Source: Allorhodopirellula heiligendammensis (GTDB lineage Bacteria > Planctomycetota > Planctomycetia > Pirellulales > Pirellulaceae). From it: a stretch of 64,000 nucleotides of DNA. The notes under the pieces were generated by a model. It saw nothing but the letters and a program-made list of their open reading frames with translations, searched no databases and had not been told where the DNA came from. Of this stretch, positions 17,737 through 26,379 are shown in pieces (position 1 is the first letter of the stretch; every line of letters begins with the position of its first letter). Made by a program: the position numbers and the translations under genes. Location: the NCBI RefSeq assembly GCF_007860105.1, contig NZ_SJPU01000002.1:270837-334836 (forward strand). Reading direction: 5' to 3'.

Positions 17737-19106
17737 ATTCGATGAAGCTCGTAGGTATCTTTCTGGTCTTGTTCGCCGCGTTGGATTGCACTTTCGCCAC
17801 GGCGCAGCAGATCCCCGCCCACCTTCCGTCCTCCCGATGGCCGACAATCGTGCCCGAACCCTCGCGTATCATCCTCGCCCAAACCAGCCCTCGTGGCCCC
17901 CGCGTGGGCGACCCATTTGATCCTTATGCGGAGGCGCGCCAGCGTTTGGTCGACACCCGCATCCGCTCCGCAGGGGTGACCAACCAACGCGTCCTCGACG
18001 CCATCGAGCAAACCCCACGTCATGAGTTCGTTCCTGCGGTGGTTCGCAACCAAGCCTATTTCGACATGGCGCTGCCGATTGGGTCGGCCCAAACAATCAG
18101 CAGCCCCTTTATTGTCGCGTCGATGACCGAGACTCTCGACCCGCAGGATACCGACCGGGTGCTCGAAATCGGTACCGGCAGTGGGTACCAAGCCGCCGTG
18201 CTCAGTCCACTGGTTGATGAGGTGTACTCGATCGAGATTGTCGAACCGCTTGGCTTGACCGCTCGCGCGGTGCTCGATCGCCTCGGCTACGACAACGTAT
18301 TCACGAAGATCGGCGACGGGTTCAAAGGTTGGCCTGAGAAAGCCCCGTTCGATAAAATCATCGTCACTTGCAGCCCTGAATCGGTACCTGTGCCACTGGT
18401 TGAACAACTCCGCGAGGGCGGTTCGATGATCATTCCTGTTGGCGAACGCTACCAACAGACGCTCTACCGGATGATCAAGAAAGATGGGGAACTGGTCCGC
18501 CAACCCTTGCGGCCGACGCTCTTCGTCCCCATGACGGGAACAGCGGAAGAAGGACGCCATACACTGCCTGATCCAGAACATCCCACCCTCGTTAACGGCA
18601 ATTTTGAAACGGCAACAGCAACCAGCGTCGAGTCCTCCGGTGCACCATCCCAGACCGACCAAGCTGATCTGGCTGTCGAGTCTGAATTCGTGGCCGGTTG
18701 GTATTACGGCCGCCAAGTCCGTCGCGTCGTGGAGCATGGCAACGCCATGGCTCGATTTGAAAACGAAACGCCCGGGTTGGGATCACACCTCCTGCAAGGG
18801 ATCGCAATCGACGGCAGCCTCGTATCGACCATCCGCTTGTCCGCACGAATTCGCACGCACGGGATTGTCAAAGGTCCCGACACAGACGCCTGGCCCATGC
18901 TCGCGATCAGCTTCTACGATGCCAGCCGCCGTGATCTGGGAATGACCACCCTCGGTCCCTACCGAGGAACTCAAGATTGGCATACCGACGGTCGCGTGCT
19001 ACGCGTTCCACCGACTGCCAAGGAAGCCATCGTACGCATTGGGCTGTTCGGAGCCACCGGGCGAGTTGACTTCGATGACGTCGTTGTTGAGAAAATAGGC
19101 CGTTAA
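17733..19106 (+). CDS. Exported protein-L-isoaspartate methyltransferase-like protein with C-terminal carbohydrate-binding-like domain
   Basis: 457 aa, coupled to ppx by ATGA. An N-terminal signal peptide (about residues 1-24, ending Ala-Thr-Ala-Gln) precedes a PCMT domain (about 65-275) with VEIGTGSGYQAA-like SAM motif (EIGTGSGYQAA, 145-155), a family SAQTIS-type motif (GSAQTISSPFIVA) and GDGFKGWPEKAPFDKIIVT. Residues about 285-457 form a separate beta-rich unit opening with LVNGNFE and ending with VDFDDVVVE, as in CBM4/9-like jelly-roll modules. PCMT repairs isoaspartyl residues with SAM, which is normally cytoplasmic, so export is puzzling. Confidence 0.82.
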   Translation: MNSMKLVGIFLVLFAALDCTFATAQQIPAHLPSSRWPTIVPEPSRIILAQTSPRGPRVGDPFDPYAEARQRLVDTRIRSAGVTNQRVLDAIEQTPRHEFVPAVVRNQAYFDMALPIGSAQTISSPFIVASMTETLDPQDTDRVLEIGTGSGYQAAVLSPLVDEVYSIEIVEPLGLTARAVLDRLGYDNVFTKIGDGFKGWPEKAPFDKIIVTCSPESVPVPLVEQLREGGSMIIPVGERYQQTLYRMIKKDGELVRQPLRPTLFVPMTGTAEEGRHTLPDPEHPTLVNGNFETATATSVESSGAPSQTDQADLAVESEFVAGWYYGRQVRRVVEHGNAMARFENETPGLGSHLLQGIAIDGSLVSTIRLSARIRTHGIVKGPDTDAWPMLAISFYDASRRDLGMTTLGPYRGTQDWHTDGRVLRVPPTAKEAIVRIGLFGATGRVDFDDVVVEKIGR

Positions 19107-19225
19107 ATTTTACCCAGTCTGCTTGAACCTCTACCTATTCTGGCTATTCTGTTTAACTAGCAAAGTCGGCAATACCAGTCTGCGCTGCCGAAGAGTTCAC
19201 AATTAGAATATCGAGGATGAAGGAC

Positions 19226-20662
19226 ATGAGGTGTTTTCACCTATTGAGTTGCCTCGCCTTAGCACTGGCACTCAGTGTGACGGCGGAGGCGGGCGGCTCC
19301 TACGGGAGCTACGGTAGTTATGGCGGCAGTTCTGGCGGTGCCTCCTATGGCAGCAGTGGAGGCAGTTATGGCAGCTACGGCGGTGGCTTGCTCTCGCGGA
19401 TGCATGCTCACATGGCTGCTAAACCAAGTGGATCGTCGGGCGGCAGCTACGGCGCATCGTCGGGCGGCAGCAGTGGTGGATCGTCCGGTGGCACTTACGT
19501 AGCCAGTTACGCCTCATCAGGCGGATCGTCCGGTGGATACACCGGCGGTGGTTTGTTCAGCCGCTTGCGGGCCCATATCGAAGCCAAGCGGGAACGACAC
19601 GCCGCCAGACGCGCTGCCCGCAGCGGATACTATGCCAGCAACTACTCGTCGGGCGGTTACTCCTCGGGCGGATATGCAACAGCCTATTCCAGCGGTGGAG
19701 CCAGTAGTGGTGGCAGCAGCGGCGGTTACTACTCTTCGGGAGTGTCGTATGGCAGCAGTGGTGGTTACTCCGCCTCCGCAGTTTACTCCGCTCCGATGAT
19801 TCAGTCGAACTATCCCATCGATGGTTACCCCATGGACGGTTATCCAGTGGAGTCCTATCCATCGGATAACTTTGTACCTGCCGAAGGGTATGACTACCCG
19901 GTCGAGAGCGACTCCATGCTCAGCGAACCCACGGATAGCGGGTCGGCCCCAGCTGGCGATTCGAAATCCAAGACTAACTCGGGCTCCAAAAACGATGCCG
20001 GTGCCAGCGGTGACTCTGTCATCGACAGCAGCGCTCGCTACGACGCCCGGAAACCAAGCTTGGACGACGATACAGCACTCTTGACGGTTGCCGTACCAGT
20101 CAGCTCGGCTCAAGTCACCGTCAATGGCCGCGAAACAACCAGCAGTGGTACCGTGCGTCAGTTCATGTCGCGGGGGCTCAAACCAGGCTACGTCTATGCC
20201 TACGAAGTCGTGGTCAAGTATGACGTCAATGGTCAGGAACAAACGGAATCAAAGACGATCAAACTGCATCCCGGTGATGCCGAGCGATTGGTGTTCCAAC
20301 AGGACGCCGCAGCGACTGCCGAAGAAGTTTCGCCGGCTGGCGAGATGCTTGAGACGGAACTCAATGAAGCCGAAGTTAATTCGTCCGAGCCAGCCGACAC
20401 GACAGAAACGGTTGTGCAACTCCATGTGCCTGCCAATGCGGTGGTGACTCTGGCCGGTAACGAAACCGAGGGCTTCGGTCGTGTGCGAACTTTCCGCACC
20501 ACCCAACTCGCCGCTGGCCAAAGCTGGACCGATTACACCGTTGCGGTCAGTGCAACTGTGAACGGACGTACCATTCGCCAAGAGCGAACCATCAATGTCG
20601 CCGCTGGTAGCACTGTCGAACTCGAATTCGATGTGGCCGCCGGTCAACTCGCGATGCGTTAA
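19226..20662 (+). CDS. Gly/Ser-rich secreted protein with two TIGR03000-type domains
   Basis: About 478 aa from the ATG at 19226, which has GAGG nine bases upstream; an ATG at 19217 is the alternative. A signal peptide (to Ala-Glu-Ala) is followed by some 190 residues of Gly-Gly-Ser/Tyr repeats and two short Arg/His-rich helices of similar sequence (LLSRMHAHMAAK and LFSRLRAHIEAK). Two C-terminal repeats of about 75 residues follow (ALLTVAVPVSSAQVTVNG... and VVQLHVPANAVVTLAGNE...), each ending in an Arg-rich strand. The repeats match the planctomycete-specific TIGR03000 pattern. A surface or cell-wall protein is likely. Confidence 0.83.
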   Translation: MRCFHLLSCLALALALSVTAEAGGSYGSYGSYGGSSGGASYGSSGGSYGSYGGGLLSRMHAHMAAKPSGSSGGSYGASSGGSSGGSSGGTYVASYASSGGSSGGYTGGGLFSRLRAHIEAKRERHAARRAARSGYYASNYSSGGYSSGGYATAYSSGGASSGGSSGGYYSSGVSYGSSGGYSASAVYSAPMIQSNYPIDGYPMDGYPVESYPSDNFVPAEGYDYPVESDSMLSEPTDSGSAPAGDSKSKTNSGSKNDAGASGDSVIDSSARYDARKPSLDDDTALLTVAVPVSSAQVTVNGRETTSSGTVRQFMSRGLKPGYVYAYEVVVKYDVNGQEQTESKTIKLHPGDAERLVFQQDAAATAEEVSPAGEMLETELNEAEVNSSEPADTTETVVQLHVPANAVVTLAGNETEGFGRVRTFRTTQLAAGQSWTDYTVAVSATVNGRTIRQERTINVAAGSTVELEFDVAAGQLAMR

Positions 20663-20687
20663 GATCCGTTCAAATCGATCTCTATCG

Positions 20688-20728
20688 AAAACCGTGCTCA
20701 GGTCGAACTTGAGTACGGTTTTTTATTT
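20688..20728 (+). terminator. Intrinsic terminator after the TIGR03000 gene
   Basis: AAAACCGTGCTCA pairs with TGAGTACGGTTTT (13 pairs with one G-T) around a 9-base loop, and the 3' arm runs into TTTTTTATTT. It sits 26 bases after the stop codon and is the clearest intrinsic terminator in the window. Confidence 0.85.
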
Positions 20729-21052
20729 GCAACAACGCTGGGGCGCCATCGCAGTCTGGAGATAAATGAAATGCGGGAGTTTCATTCTCTAGCAAACTGG
20801 ATTCTTCCTCAATCGCCAAGCCACTCGGTAGTCGAGTAACGGCAGGCAACTAACGCGGTCACGCACTTCCCCGATCGGTCTCGATCAGTGGCTTGCGTGG
20901 CGAAGCGAACTGATCGAAGGCAGGCAGGCCCACATAGCGTTTGGCATTCGAGAACAGGCGGTGAGCCAGGCCTCAATATGCTTTCAAGATTCGCCCAGAT
21001 TGTTCGGGTGAGGCGATAGGTTTAATCTAGCGTCTTACTGGAGGATGCTGGT
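20729..21052. other. Intergenic region, nothing recognised
   Basis: About 320 bases between a terminator and apbE. No ORF with family signal, no RNA gene. The right end must carry the apbE promoter, and a GGAGG ribosome-binding site lies at 21040-21044. Confidence 0.5.
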
Positions 21053-22084
21053 TTGCTTGAATTTTCTCATCGTGCGATGGCGTGCGACTTCGTAGTGCTG
21101 GTCCGCGATGCCGACCAGCGGATCGGACACCGAGCGGTCGCCGATGTGGTCCTTGATGCGCTCGAATCGGTCGATGCCATGGAGCAACGACTGACCGTTT
21201 ACGATCCGCAGAGCGAAGTTTCGCAGATCAATCGGGCGGCGGGCAAGGGGCCCGTCTCCGTCTCGATAGAGACCTTTGCCGTCCTACAGCATGCAGTGCG
21301 TTTGAGCCAGTTGACCAGCGGCGCCTTTGATATCACGGCTGGTCCACTGATCGACGCCTGGGGTTTTACTCTCCGGCAGGGCCGTAAACCAACACTGGAA
21401 GAGATCGCTTCGGCTCGAGCCCTCGTCGGCATGGACCGCTTGCGGCTTAATTCTGAACAGCGAGCGGTTGAGTTGCTCGAGCCATCCATGCGGATCAACT
21501 TAGGCGCGATTGGCAAGGGCGATGCGATCGATTGCTTGGCGGACCAATTGAAATCCGCAGGCATCCAGGACTTTCTCATCCACGCGGGCCAGAGCAGCGT
21601 TTTAGCCTGCGGGGATCAGTTTGATCGGGCAGAGATCGAGTTGAGCGAGAATTCCGCACCCCACAATGACGCCCAACAGCAGGAGCCGCCGCGGGGGTGG
21701 AAAGTGGGTATCGCGCACCCCACGAAACCCAACCGGCGGATCGCAGGCATCTGGCTCCATGACGCAGCCCTGGCAACGAGCGGCAGTGGCAAGCAGTTTT
21801 TCCACCATCGGGGCAAACGGTACGGGCATGTCATTGACCCTCGCACGGGAGAACCCGCTGGCGACATGCTCTCACTGAGCGTCATCACGCCCCAAGCGGT
21901 CGATGCCGATGCGCTTGCCACGGGACTGTTTGTCAACGGATGCGACGCGGCGCGAGCCTTCGGCGAAGCGAATGGCCCCATTCCCTTGGTCATGGTCGTT
22001 GCCGGCACGCGACAGGATTCCGTTGACGTGCAGACCGTCGGTCACTTCGACTGGGTTGATCCACCCCAGGGTACTCAACAGTAG
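21053..22084 (+). CDS. apbE: FAD:protein FMN transferase (ApbE family)
   Basis: 343 aa from a TTG at 21053, chosen because GGAGG sits eight bases upstream at 21040-21044 and the nearby ATG at 21045 is out of frame. Family motifs: AMACDFVVL at the start, LGAIGKGDAID, GHVIDPRTGEPAG and VDADALATGLFVNG (metal/FAD-binding Asp residues). ApbE transfers FMN from FAD to Thr in target flavoproteins, such as Nqr/Rnf subunits. There is no obvious lipobox or signal peptide, so this copy may act in the cytoplasm. No target protein gene is adjacent. Confidence 0.9.
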   Translation: MLEFSHRAMACDFVVLVRDADQRIGHRAVADVVLDALESVDAMEQRLTVYDPQSEVSQINRAAGKGPVSVSIETFAVLQHAVRLSQLTSGAFDITAGPLIDAWGFTLRQGRKPTLEEIASARALVGMDRLRLNSEQRAVELLEPSMRINLGAIGKGDAIDCLADQLKSAGIQDFLIHAGQSSVLACGDQFDRAEIELSENSAPHNDAQQQEPPRGWKVGIAHPTKPNRRIAGIWLHDAALATSGSGKQFFHHRGKRYGHVIDPRTGEPAGDMLSLSVITPQAVDADALATGLFVNGCDAARAFGEANGPIPLVMVVAGTRQDSVDVQTVGHFDWVDPPQGTQQ

Positions 22085-22107
22085 CGTCGCCTGAGTATCA
22101 TGGCAGT

Positions 22108-22635
22108 ATGAGTGAAACTCCCCTGCCATCGAGCGACGACCACACGACATCGTCCCCCACAACGACCGATACGACGGCCTTTGATCCGGTACGTTCAATT
22201 GGTCCCGCACCGCAGCTTTCGACGCGAGGTTTCTTCATCGCCCTCGCCCTGGTGTGCTTGATTCCGCTGACGATTTTAAGCACCTACGCAGTCCTATTTG
22301 GCAAAGCGACCGAGCGTAAACTGCCGGTTAGCGTTACGATTGATCGCCTGGCCGTGCCGACATCCCCAGGCCAACCCCCAGCGCTCCAAGACGTAATCAT
22401 CATTCAGAACGATGCTGACTTTGTCATTCCCAAGCTGTATGTTGACCTCAATGGACAGTTCTTCATGTACCCCGATCAACCACTCGCAGTCGGCGAGAAA
22501 CGAGTTCTCCCGCAGAGTGAATTTGTAAACCGGACCAGCCAGCGTTGGGTGCCGGGAAATTTCCGGATCGACGAAGTTACCGTCATGGGGAAACTGCCCT
22601 CGGGCGCTCGCGGCGTCACGGAATTCCACTACTAA
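22108..22635 (+). CDS. Membrane-anchored hypothetical protein
   Basis: 175 aa. A Ser/Thr/Asp-rich cytoplasmic N-terminus of about 38 residues leads into one TM (FFIALALVCLIPLTILSTYAVLF). A roughly 110-residue extracytoplasmic domain rich in beta-strand patterns follows (VIIIQNDADFVIPKLYVDLNGQFF). I do not recognise the family. It starts 23 bases after apbE and is probably in the same operon. Confidence 0.7.
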   Translation: MSETPLPSSDDHTTSSPTTTDTTAFDPVRSIGPAPQLSTRGFFIALALVCLIPLTILSTYAVLFGKATERKLPVSVTIDRLAVPTSPGQPPALQDVIIIQNDADFVIPKLYVDLNGQFFMYPDQPLAVGEKRVLPQSEFVNRTSQRWVPGNFRIDEVTVMGKLPSGARGVTEFHY

Positions 22636-22689
22636 CGCCTGCGGATCAGTGCTTCGGTCTCGCCGCGTCAGCAGGGTTTCTGGCTACTT

Positions 22690-22734
22690 GCGCCCCCGCA
22701 CACACTACTCACGAAAATCGCTGTGCGAGGGCGC
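22690..22734. terminator. Inverted repeat between convergent genes, possible bidirectional terminator
   Basis: GCGCCCCCGCACA and TGTGCGAGGGCGC form a 13-base stem with one mismatch around a 19-base loop. It lies between the ends of two convergent genes (22635 and 22815). It has no strong T-run on either side. Confidence 0.45.
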
Positions 22735-22814
22735 GCGGGGCGAAAGATCTCATTCGCAACCCCCCGGTCTGTCAAGCTCACCAAACTGACACCGCAGGAA
22801 ACCAGTGCCGTTGA

Positions 22815-23807
22815 TCAAGAAGCGTTCAATTTCACTTTCGGATCATCGGCAACATTGACCCACACATGGACGTGGGGCGCACCCCGGTAGTGCCACACAA
22901 AGCTAGGGCCTTCCAGTCGCCAATTATCCCAGACGCCATCCTTACCGATGTCATGGTCAGTAAAGTACATCAAGCGGCAAGCATCGAGTCCGCCTTGAGC
23001 TTTCAAACATGCCACGACCTCATCCTGGTCGCTATGCCGATAGGGTTCGATCAGTGTTTTCAAGACGCCTTGCAGATGCTCGCGTTGGTCAGACGACATA
23101 TCACTGACAGGAAGCCCTGGCAGATCGGCTTGGTCGCGGAAGCCAACCAACTGCTCGCGAGGAGTCTTTTGGACCTGGGCAGCTGCTTGCTGACGCCCAT
23201 CGAGCATTTTGTACATGCCGTTGGCGGCAACGGCTTGCGACCAGAACACATTGCCTGTGTGTGCTGCGTCTTCCTGGTCATCCGGTGCATGGCCGTAGAA
23301 AATCGGACCACCGAATGCGACGTGATCGGTCGAGTTGCCATCGCATCGCAGTGTCATGTGACGACCTGTCAGAACTAACTCAAATTTACCATCGTTTGGC
23401 GTGCCAAAAATCGCGATCGATTGCTCGTAGCCGAACCCGCCCATGTCATCTTCGAGCTGCTGGTCGTAACGTTCGTGCCATTCGGGGTTAATGATGGCTT
23501 CGAAGATTTCACGCATGACCTGCTGCTGGTCGGCTGTATAGAAATCGTCGTTAATACTCGGCCGCGTGATATTCCAATTATTGGCAACGTGAGTTCGCAG
23601 CAATCCACGCTGAGGGTCTTGGTGATTCCAATCGAAGCAGATCTCCTTTCGCTGCTGGGGGCTCAGCGATTCGTAGAGATGCTGCGTGAGCGACTCGGCC
23701 GACGTAGTGCTGGGTCCATTTGTCCCGGCCAAAAGAGCGGGAGCGAGGGAGGCTGCTCCGAGAAGCGATCCAGTCTGCAGAAGTTCGCGACGGTTGATTG
23801 GGGGCAT
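22815..23807 (-). CDS. DUF3500 family exported protein
   Basis: 330 aa from the ATG at 23807, preceded by GGAAGG. The N-terminus (NRRELLQTGSLLGAASLAPALLAG) is a twin-arginine-type signal. The body has the DUF3500 pattern: an early LSPQQRKEICFDW segment, then AIFGTPNDGKFELVLTGRHM, a HVAFGGPIFYGH motif and a C-terminal FVWHYRGAPHVHVWVNV. The function of DUF3500 is not established; conserved His residues suggest metal binding or hydrolysis. It stands alone, convergent with the apbE operon. Confidence 0.85.
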   Translation of the reverse strand: MPPINRRELLQTGSLLGAASLAPALLAGTNGPSTTSAESLTQHLYESLSPQQRKEICFDWNHQDPQRGLLRTHVANNWNITRPSINDDFYTADQQQVMREIFEAIINPEWHERYDQQLEDDMGGFGYEQSIAIFGTPNDGKFELVLTGRHMTLRCDGNSTDHVAFGGPIFYGHAPDDQEDAAHTGNVFWSQAVAANGMYKMLDGRQQAAAQVQKTPREQLVGFRDQADLPGLPVSDMSSDQREHLQGVLKTLIEPYRHSDQDEVVACLKAQGGLDACRLMYFTDHDIGKDGVWDNWRLEGPSFVWHYRGAPHVHVWVNVADDPKVKLNAS

Positions 23808-24015
23808 GATTAACCTTCCGGGGATGTTGAGGTGGGAAACCACAGTCTAACATCTTGCGGAGGCCGATTGTCAACCAATTTTCACTGCGAATGCGAGCCT
23901 CTCCAGGGCTCGCCTTCAAGATCCACGCCCGAGTCTCGGAGAGAAACTCTCGCTGGACTTGAGACAAAAATCACATGCGCGTCACGGCCACACTCGGCTA
24001 CTTATCCAGACTCGG

Positions 24016-24687
24016 CTACTTATCCTTACCGCGCTGGGAGAGTGGCTTGATCTTCGCTGGCAGCTCTCTGCCCTTAGGAATGAACTTCATGGAAATCGAA
24101 TTGACGCAGTGCCGGGTGTTCTTCTCGGTCATCCGTTCACCCAGGAAGACATGGCCGAGGTGGGCGGCGCAGTTACTGCAGACGATTTCAATGCGCACGC
24201 CGTCGGCATCAGGTTGTCGGTGAACCGCCCCTTCGATCTCGTCATCAAAACTCGGCCAGCCACAATGGCTTTCAAACTTGTCGCCGCTCTTATAGAGCTG
24301 AGCGTTGCAGCGTCGGCAGATATAGGTCCCATCTTTTTTCGTGTTGGTGAAGCCACCCGGCCCGGCGGGCTCGGTACCCTTATTGAGAATCACCCAACTT
24401 TCAAATTGATTCAGCGGATTGTACTTCCCATAGCGAATGGTCTGCTGGGCGTCGTCTCCCGCCTTCTCGACCGTAGCGGTCTTGCTGGACGCGGAGTCAG
24501 CACCAGGCTCCGCTGCTTTACTGTCGACCTTCGCAGCGGCCGGGGCATCACTGGCGGCGGTCGAGTCGTCATCGGCCATGACGGGAGCCATCAGGGAGTT
24601 GCCGATCAAGGTAGCGGCAATCAGGCCAAGAACGCTGCACGCGGTCGCGGGCAGATGCTTCACAAACGTAGACTCACGCAACGGCAT
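24016..24687 (-). CDS. msrB: Exported peptide-methionine (R)-S-oxide reductase MsrB
   Basis: 223 aa. It has a signal peptide (about residues 1-38), an Ala/Asp/Ser-rich linker to about 85, then an MsrB domain. The zinc ligands are Cys124, Cys127, Cys170 and Cys173 (CRRC, CSNC). The motif HCGWPSF supplies Cys142, and the catalytic Cys194 is in RHCVNS. It reduces methionine-R-sulfoxide in proteins, here presumably in the periplasm. It is transcribed alone. A 15-base direct repeat (CTCGGCTACTTATCC twice) sits immediately past its stop, at about 23993-24026. Confidence 0.93.
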   Translation of the reverse strand: MPLRESTFVKHLPATACSVLGLIAATLIGNSLMAPVMADDDSTAASDAPAAAKVDSKAAEPGADSASSKTATVEKAGDDAQQTIRYGKYNPLNQFESWVILNKGTEPAGPGGFTNTKKDGTYICRRCNAQLYKSGDKFESHCGWPSFDDEIEGAVHRQPDADGVRIEIVCSNCAAHLGHVFLGERMTEKNTRHCVNSISMKFIPKGRELPAKIKPLSQRGKDK

Positions 24688-24766
24688 CGAAAAAACTCCA
24701 AGAAGGGTACATCTTTTTCGGTTCTACGTACGGCAGCGAAATTCGTTCACGCGAATCTCTCTCCTA

Positions 24767-25258
24767 CTACGACGTGGGGGCACTGGAGGGCTGGTTCTGC
24801 TGGCCGGCAGCGGCCACGGCGACCTGTTGAAGATGGATCATCAATTTTTTGTGATCGCGAACAACTCGCAAGAACTCGTCTTCGCTGACCGGTTTTTGAA
24901 TGTAATCGCAAACCCCCAATTCATCACAGCGCTGCCGGTAGGTGTCATCTTCGAGAGCCGTCAGCACCACGGTGGCGATCCTCGCTGAATCAGGGTGGAT
25001 CTCCAGCATTTCTTCCAGCACGTCGAGTCCCGTGCCATCGGGCAGAATCATGTCCAAAAGCAGCAGATCCAGACGAGGGGCTCGAGCAAAAATGCCCGTG
25101 CGTTTCATGAACAATATCGCTTCGTGCACTGTTCGAACCAGCGTCAGACGGTGGTGGACTCCACTGCGTCGCAACGCATGAATGGTGATGCGCGCGTCAA
25201 CCAAGCCATCTTCGACCAACAGGATTTCCATTGGTTTGGTACGTGAATCACCCAACAT
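24767..25258 (-). CDS. Single-domain response regulator (CheY-like)
   Basis: 163 aa from the ATG at 25258, preceded by AAGGAGGT; an in-frame ATG at 25294 lacks such a site. It is a receiver domain with acidic residues in LLVEDGLVD, phosphoacceptor Asp in LLLLDMILPDG, the Thr/Ser strand VVLTALEDD and Lys in IQKPVSEDEF. A short Gln/Ala-rich tail follows and there is no DNA-binding domain. It lies 36 bases after the hemerythrin-like gene, so both probably form one operon; no histidine kinase is adjacent. Confidence 0.9.
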   Translation of the reverse strand: MLGDSRTKPMEILLVEDGLVDARITIHALRRSGVHHRLTLVRTVHEAILFMKRTGIFARAPRLDLLLLDMILPDGTGLDVLEEMLEIHPDSARIATVVLTALEDDTYRQRCDELGVCDYIQKPVSEDEFLRVVRDHKKLMIHLQQVAVAAAGQQNQPSSAPTS

Positions 25259-25294
25259 GTTAAAAACCTCCTTCAGGTTTTTACGTGCATTCAA

Positions 25295-25900
25295 TCAGTC
25301 ATGTGTGCTGCCGGTACGGGCACGTGAGTCGTGCAACCGAATCAGTTCGGCTTCCAATCTTTCGTGCGCCGTCAGGTCGGCGGAAAATCGTTCAGCGGAT
25401 TGAACGAGCGTCCGCAAACCATGGGCTTCGCAACCTCGATATTGTAGTTCTTCGGCTAATTCGACCAAGTCGATCAGTTGTAAGTACAGCTTGCGATGCT
25501 GATCCGTCACATTACGCACCATCTGCTGCCGCTCCTGCTCGGCCTCATTTTGCTCGGCGATCGACTGCTGCGCTGCTGTGCTAAGAGCGGTGGCTGAATT
25601 AGCGGAAATCAATCCATAAGATTCCTCCAACGCAAACTGCAGGGCGATTAGGTCGCGCAGCCCATCCAGGCAGTCAATAAACTCGCGAAGCGATGTTTGC
25701 GGTTTATCCAAATCAAGGGATTCAGGCTCACACAGCGTGCGCAAGCGGTGGACCTCGTGCCACAGATGGGGATTACTGTCCTTAATCTCCTGCAAAAACG
25801 CTGCGTTGACGAACCAATGGATCGTTTGGTTGTGGTCAATTTGCGAATCGTGACCCCCAGCCGCTTGAGTCGGCGAGGAACCGGTGAAGACGGTAGCCAT
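25295..25900 (-). CDS. Helical protein, possible hemerythrin-like domain
   Basis: 201 aa behind a strong AAAGGAGGT site. It is all-helical with HLWHEVHRLR, a long helix ending ALEESYGL, HRKLYLQLIDLVELAE and LTAHERLEAELIRLH. The arrangement of four helices with His/Glu at intervals resembles hemerythrin (HHE) proteins. However, one expected His is Gln (QFALEE), so di-iron binding is uncertain. It is followed directly by a single-domain response regulator, suggesting a sensor-regulator pair, perhaps for oxygen or redox state. Family assignment is tentative. Confidence 0.55.
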   Translation of the reverse strand: MATVFTGSSPTQAAGGHDSQIDHNQTIHWFVNAAFLQEIKDSNPHLWHEVHRLRTLCEPESLDLDKPQTSLREFIDCLDGLRDLIALQFALEESYGLISANSATALSTAAQQSIAEQNEAEQERQQMVRNVTDQHRKLYLQLIDLVELAEELQYRGCEAHGLRTLVQSAERFSADLTAHERLEAELIRLHDSRARTGSTHD

Positions 25901-26379
25901 GGCGGCGGACCTCCTTTGCCAATCATCCGAGAGAAAGAAGAGACCTTGAAACTAAAGCGGAGCGAGACGGTCGTCAAGCAAATTCCTGGAGTGGCAATGG
26001 AAATCTGCAGAAAGTGCCTGATCGGGGGGGACTGGGCCCGGATGAATACTGCAGCTTCTGCAAATAAAAAATACTATGCAAGTGCACTCGATACCCTCAC
26101 CGGGTTTTAACCCGATTCTCACCCCGTCGCCCTTCCCACTGGGGCGATAGGCGAACAGAATACGTGTCGCTCGGCAATCCGAGCCAATGCACTGAAATAG
26201 CTCATCGGCTAGCATTTGGCTCGGGCAAACAATCACACTTTTTCGCTGACCTTGGTTTCTGCCACTCGCGGTTCTCTGCCACTCTGGGAGCCCTGTCGCG
26301 GTCAGAGCCCTGTCGCTCTGGTCGCAGAGTGGCTACCCAGCATGGTTGGCTCTCCCGCCTTACTTCCCTCCTGACTGCT
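25901..26379. other. Divergent intergenic region with repeats
   Basis: Between two divergent genes. It holds a short palindrome CGGGTTTTAACCCG (26101-26114) and a larger inverted/direct repeat (26278-26333), listed separately. The phosphatase frame is open back to 26164, but those residues run through the repeat and precede the signal peptide, so I regard them as untranslated. Confidence 0.5.
26278..26333. repeat. Inverted repeat enclosing a direct repeat
   Basis: GCCACTCTG (26278-26286) pairs with CAGAGTGGC (26325-26333). Between them GAGCCCTGTCGC occurs twice, at 26288-26299 and 26305-26316, a spacing of 17 bases. It lies 47 bases before the alkaline phosphatase start, so it could be leader structure or a small dispersed element. 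Confidence 0.5.

Noticed and set aside
17484-18737. 417-residue ORF antisense to the ppx and PCMT genes
   Set aside because: Both genes on the plus strand have complete family motifs; the antisense frame is long only because of codon bias.
19517-20242. 241-residue ORF antisense to the Gly/Ser-rich gene
   Set aside because: It mirrors the Gly/Ser repeats; the plus-strand frame has a signal peptide, domain repeats and a terminator.
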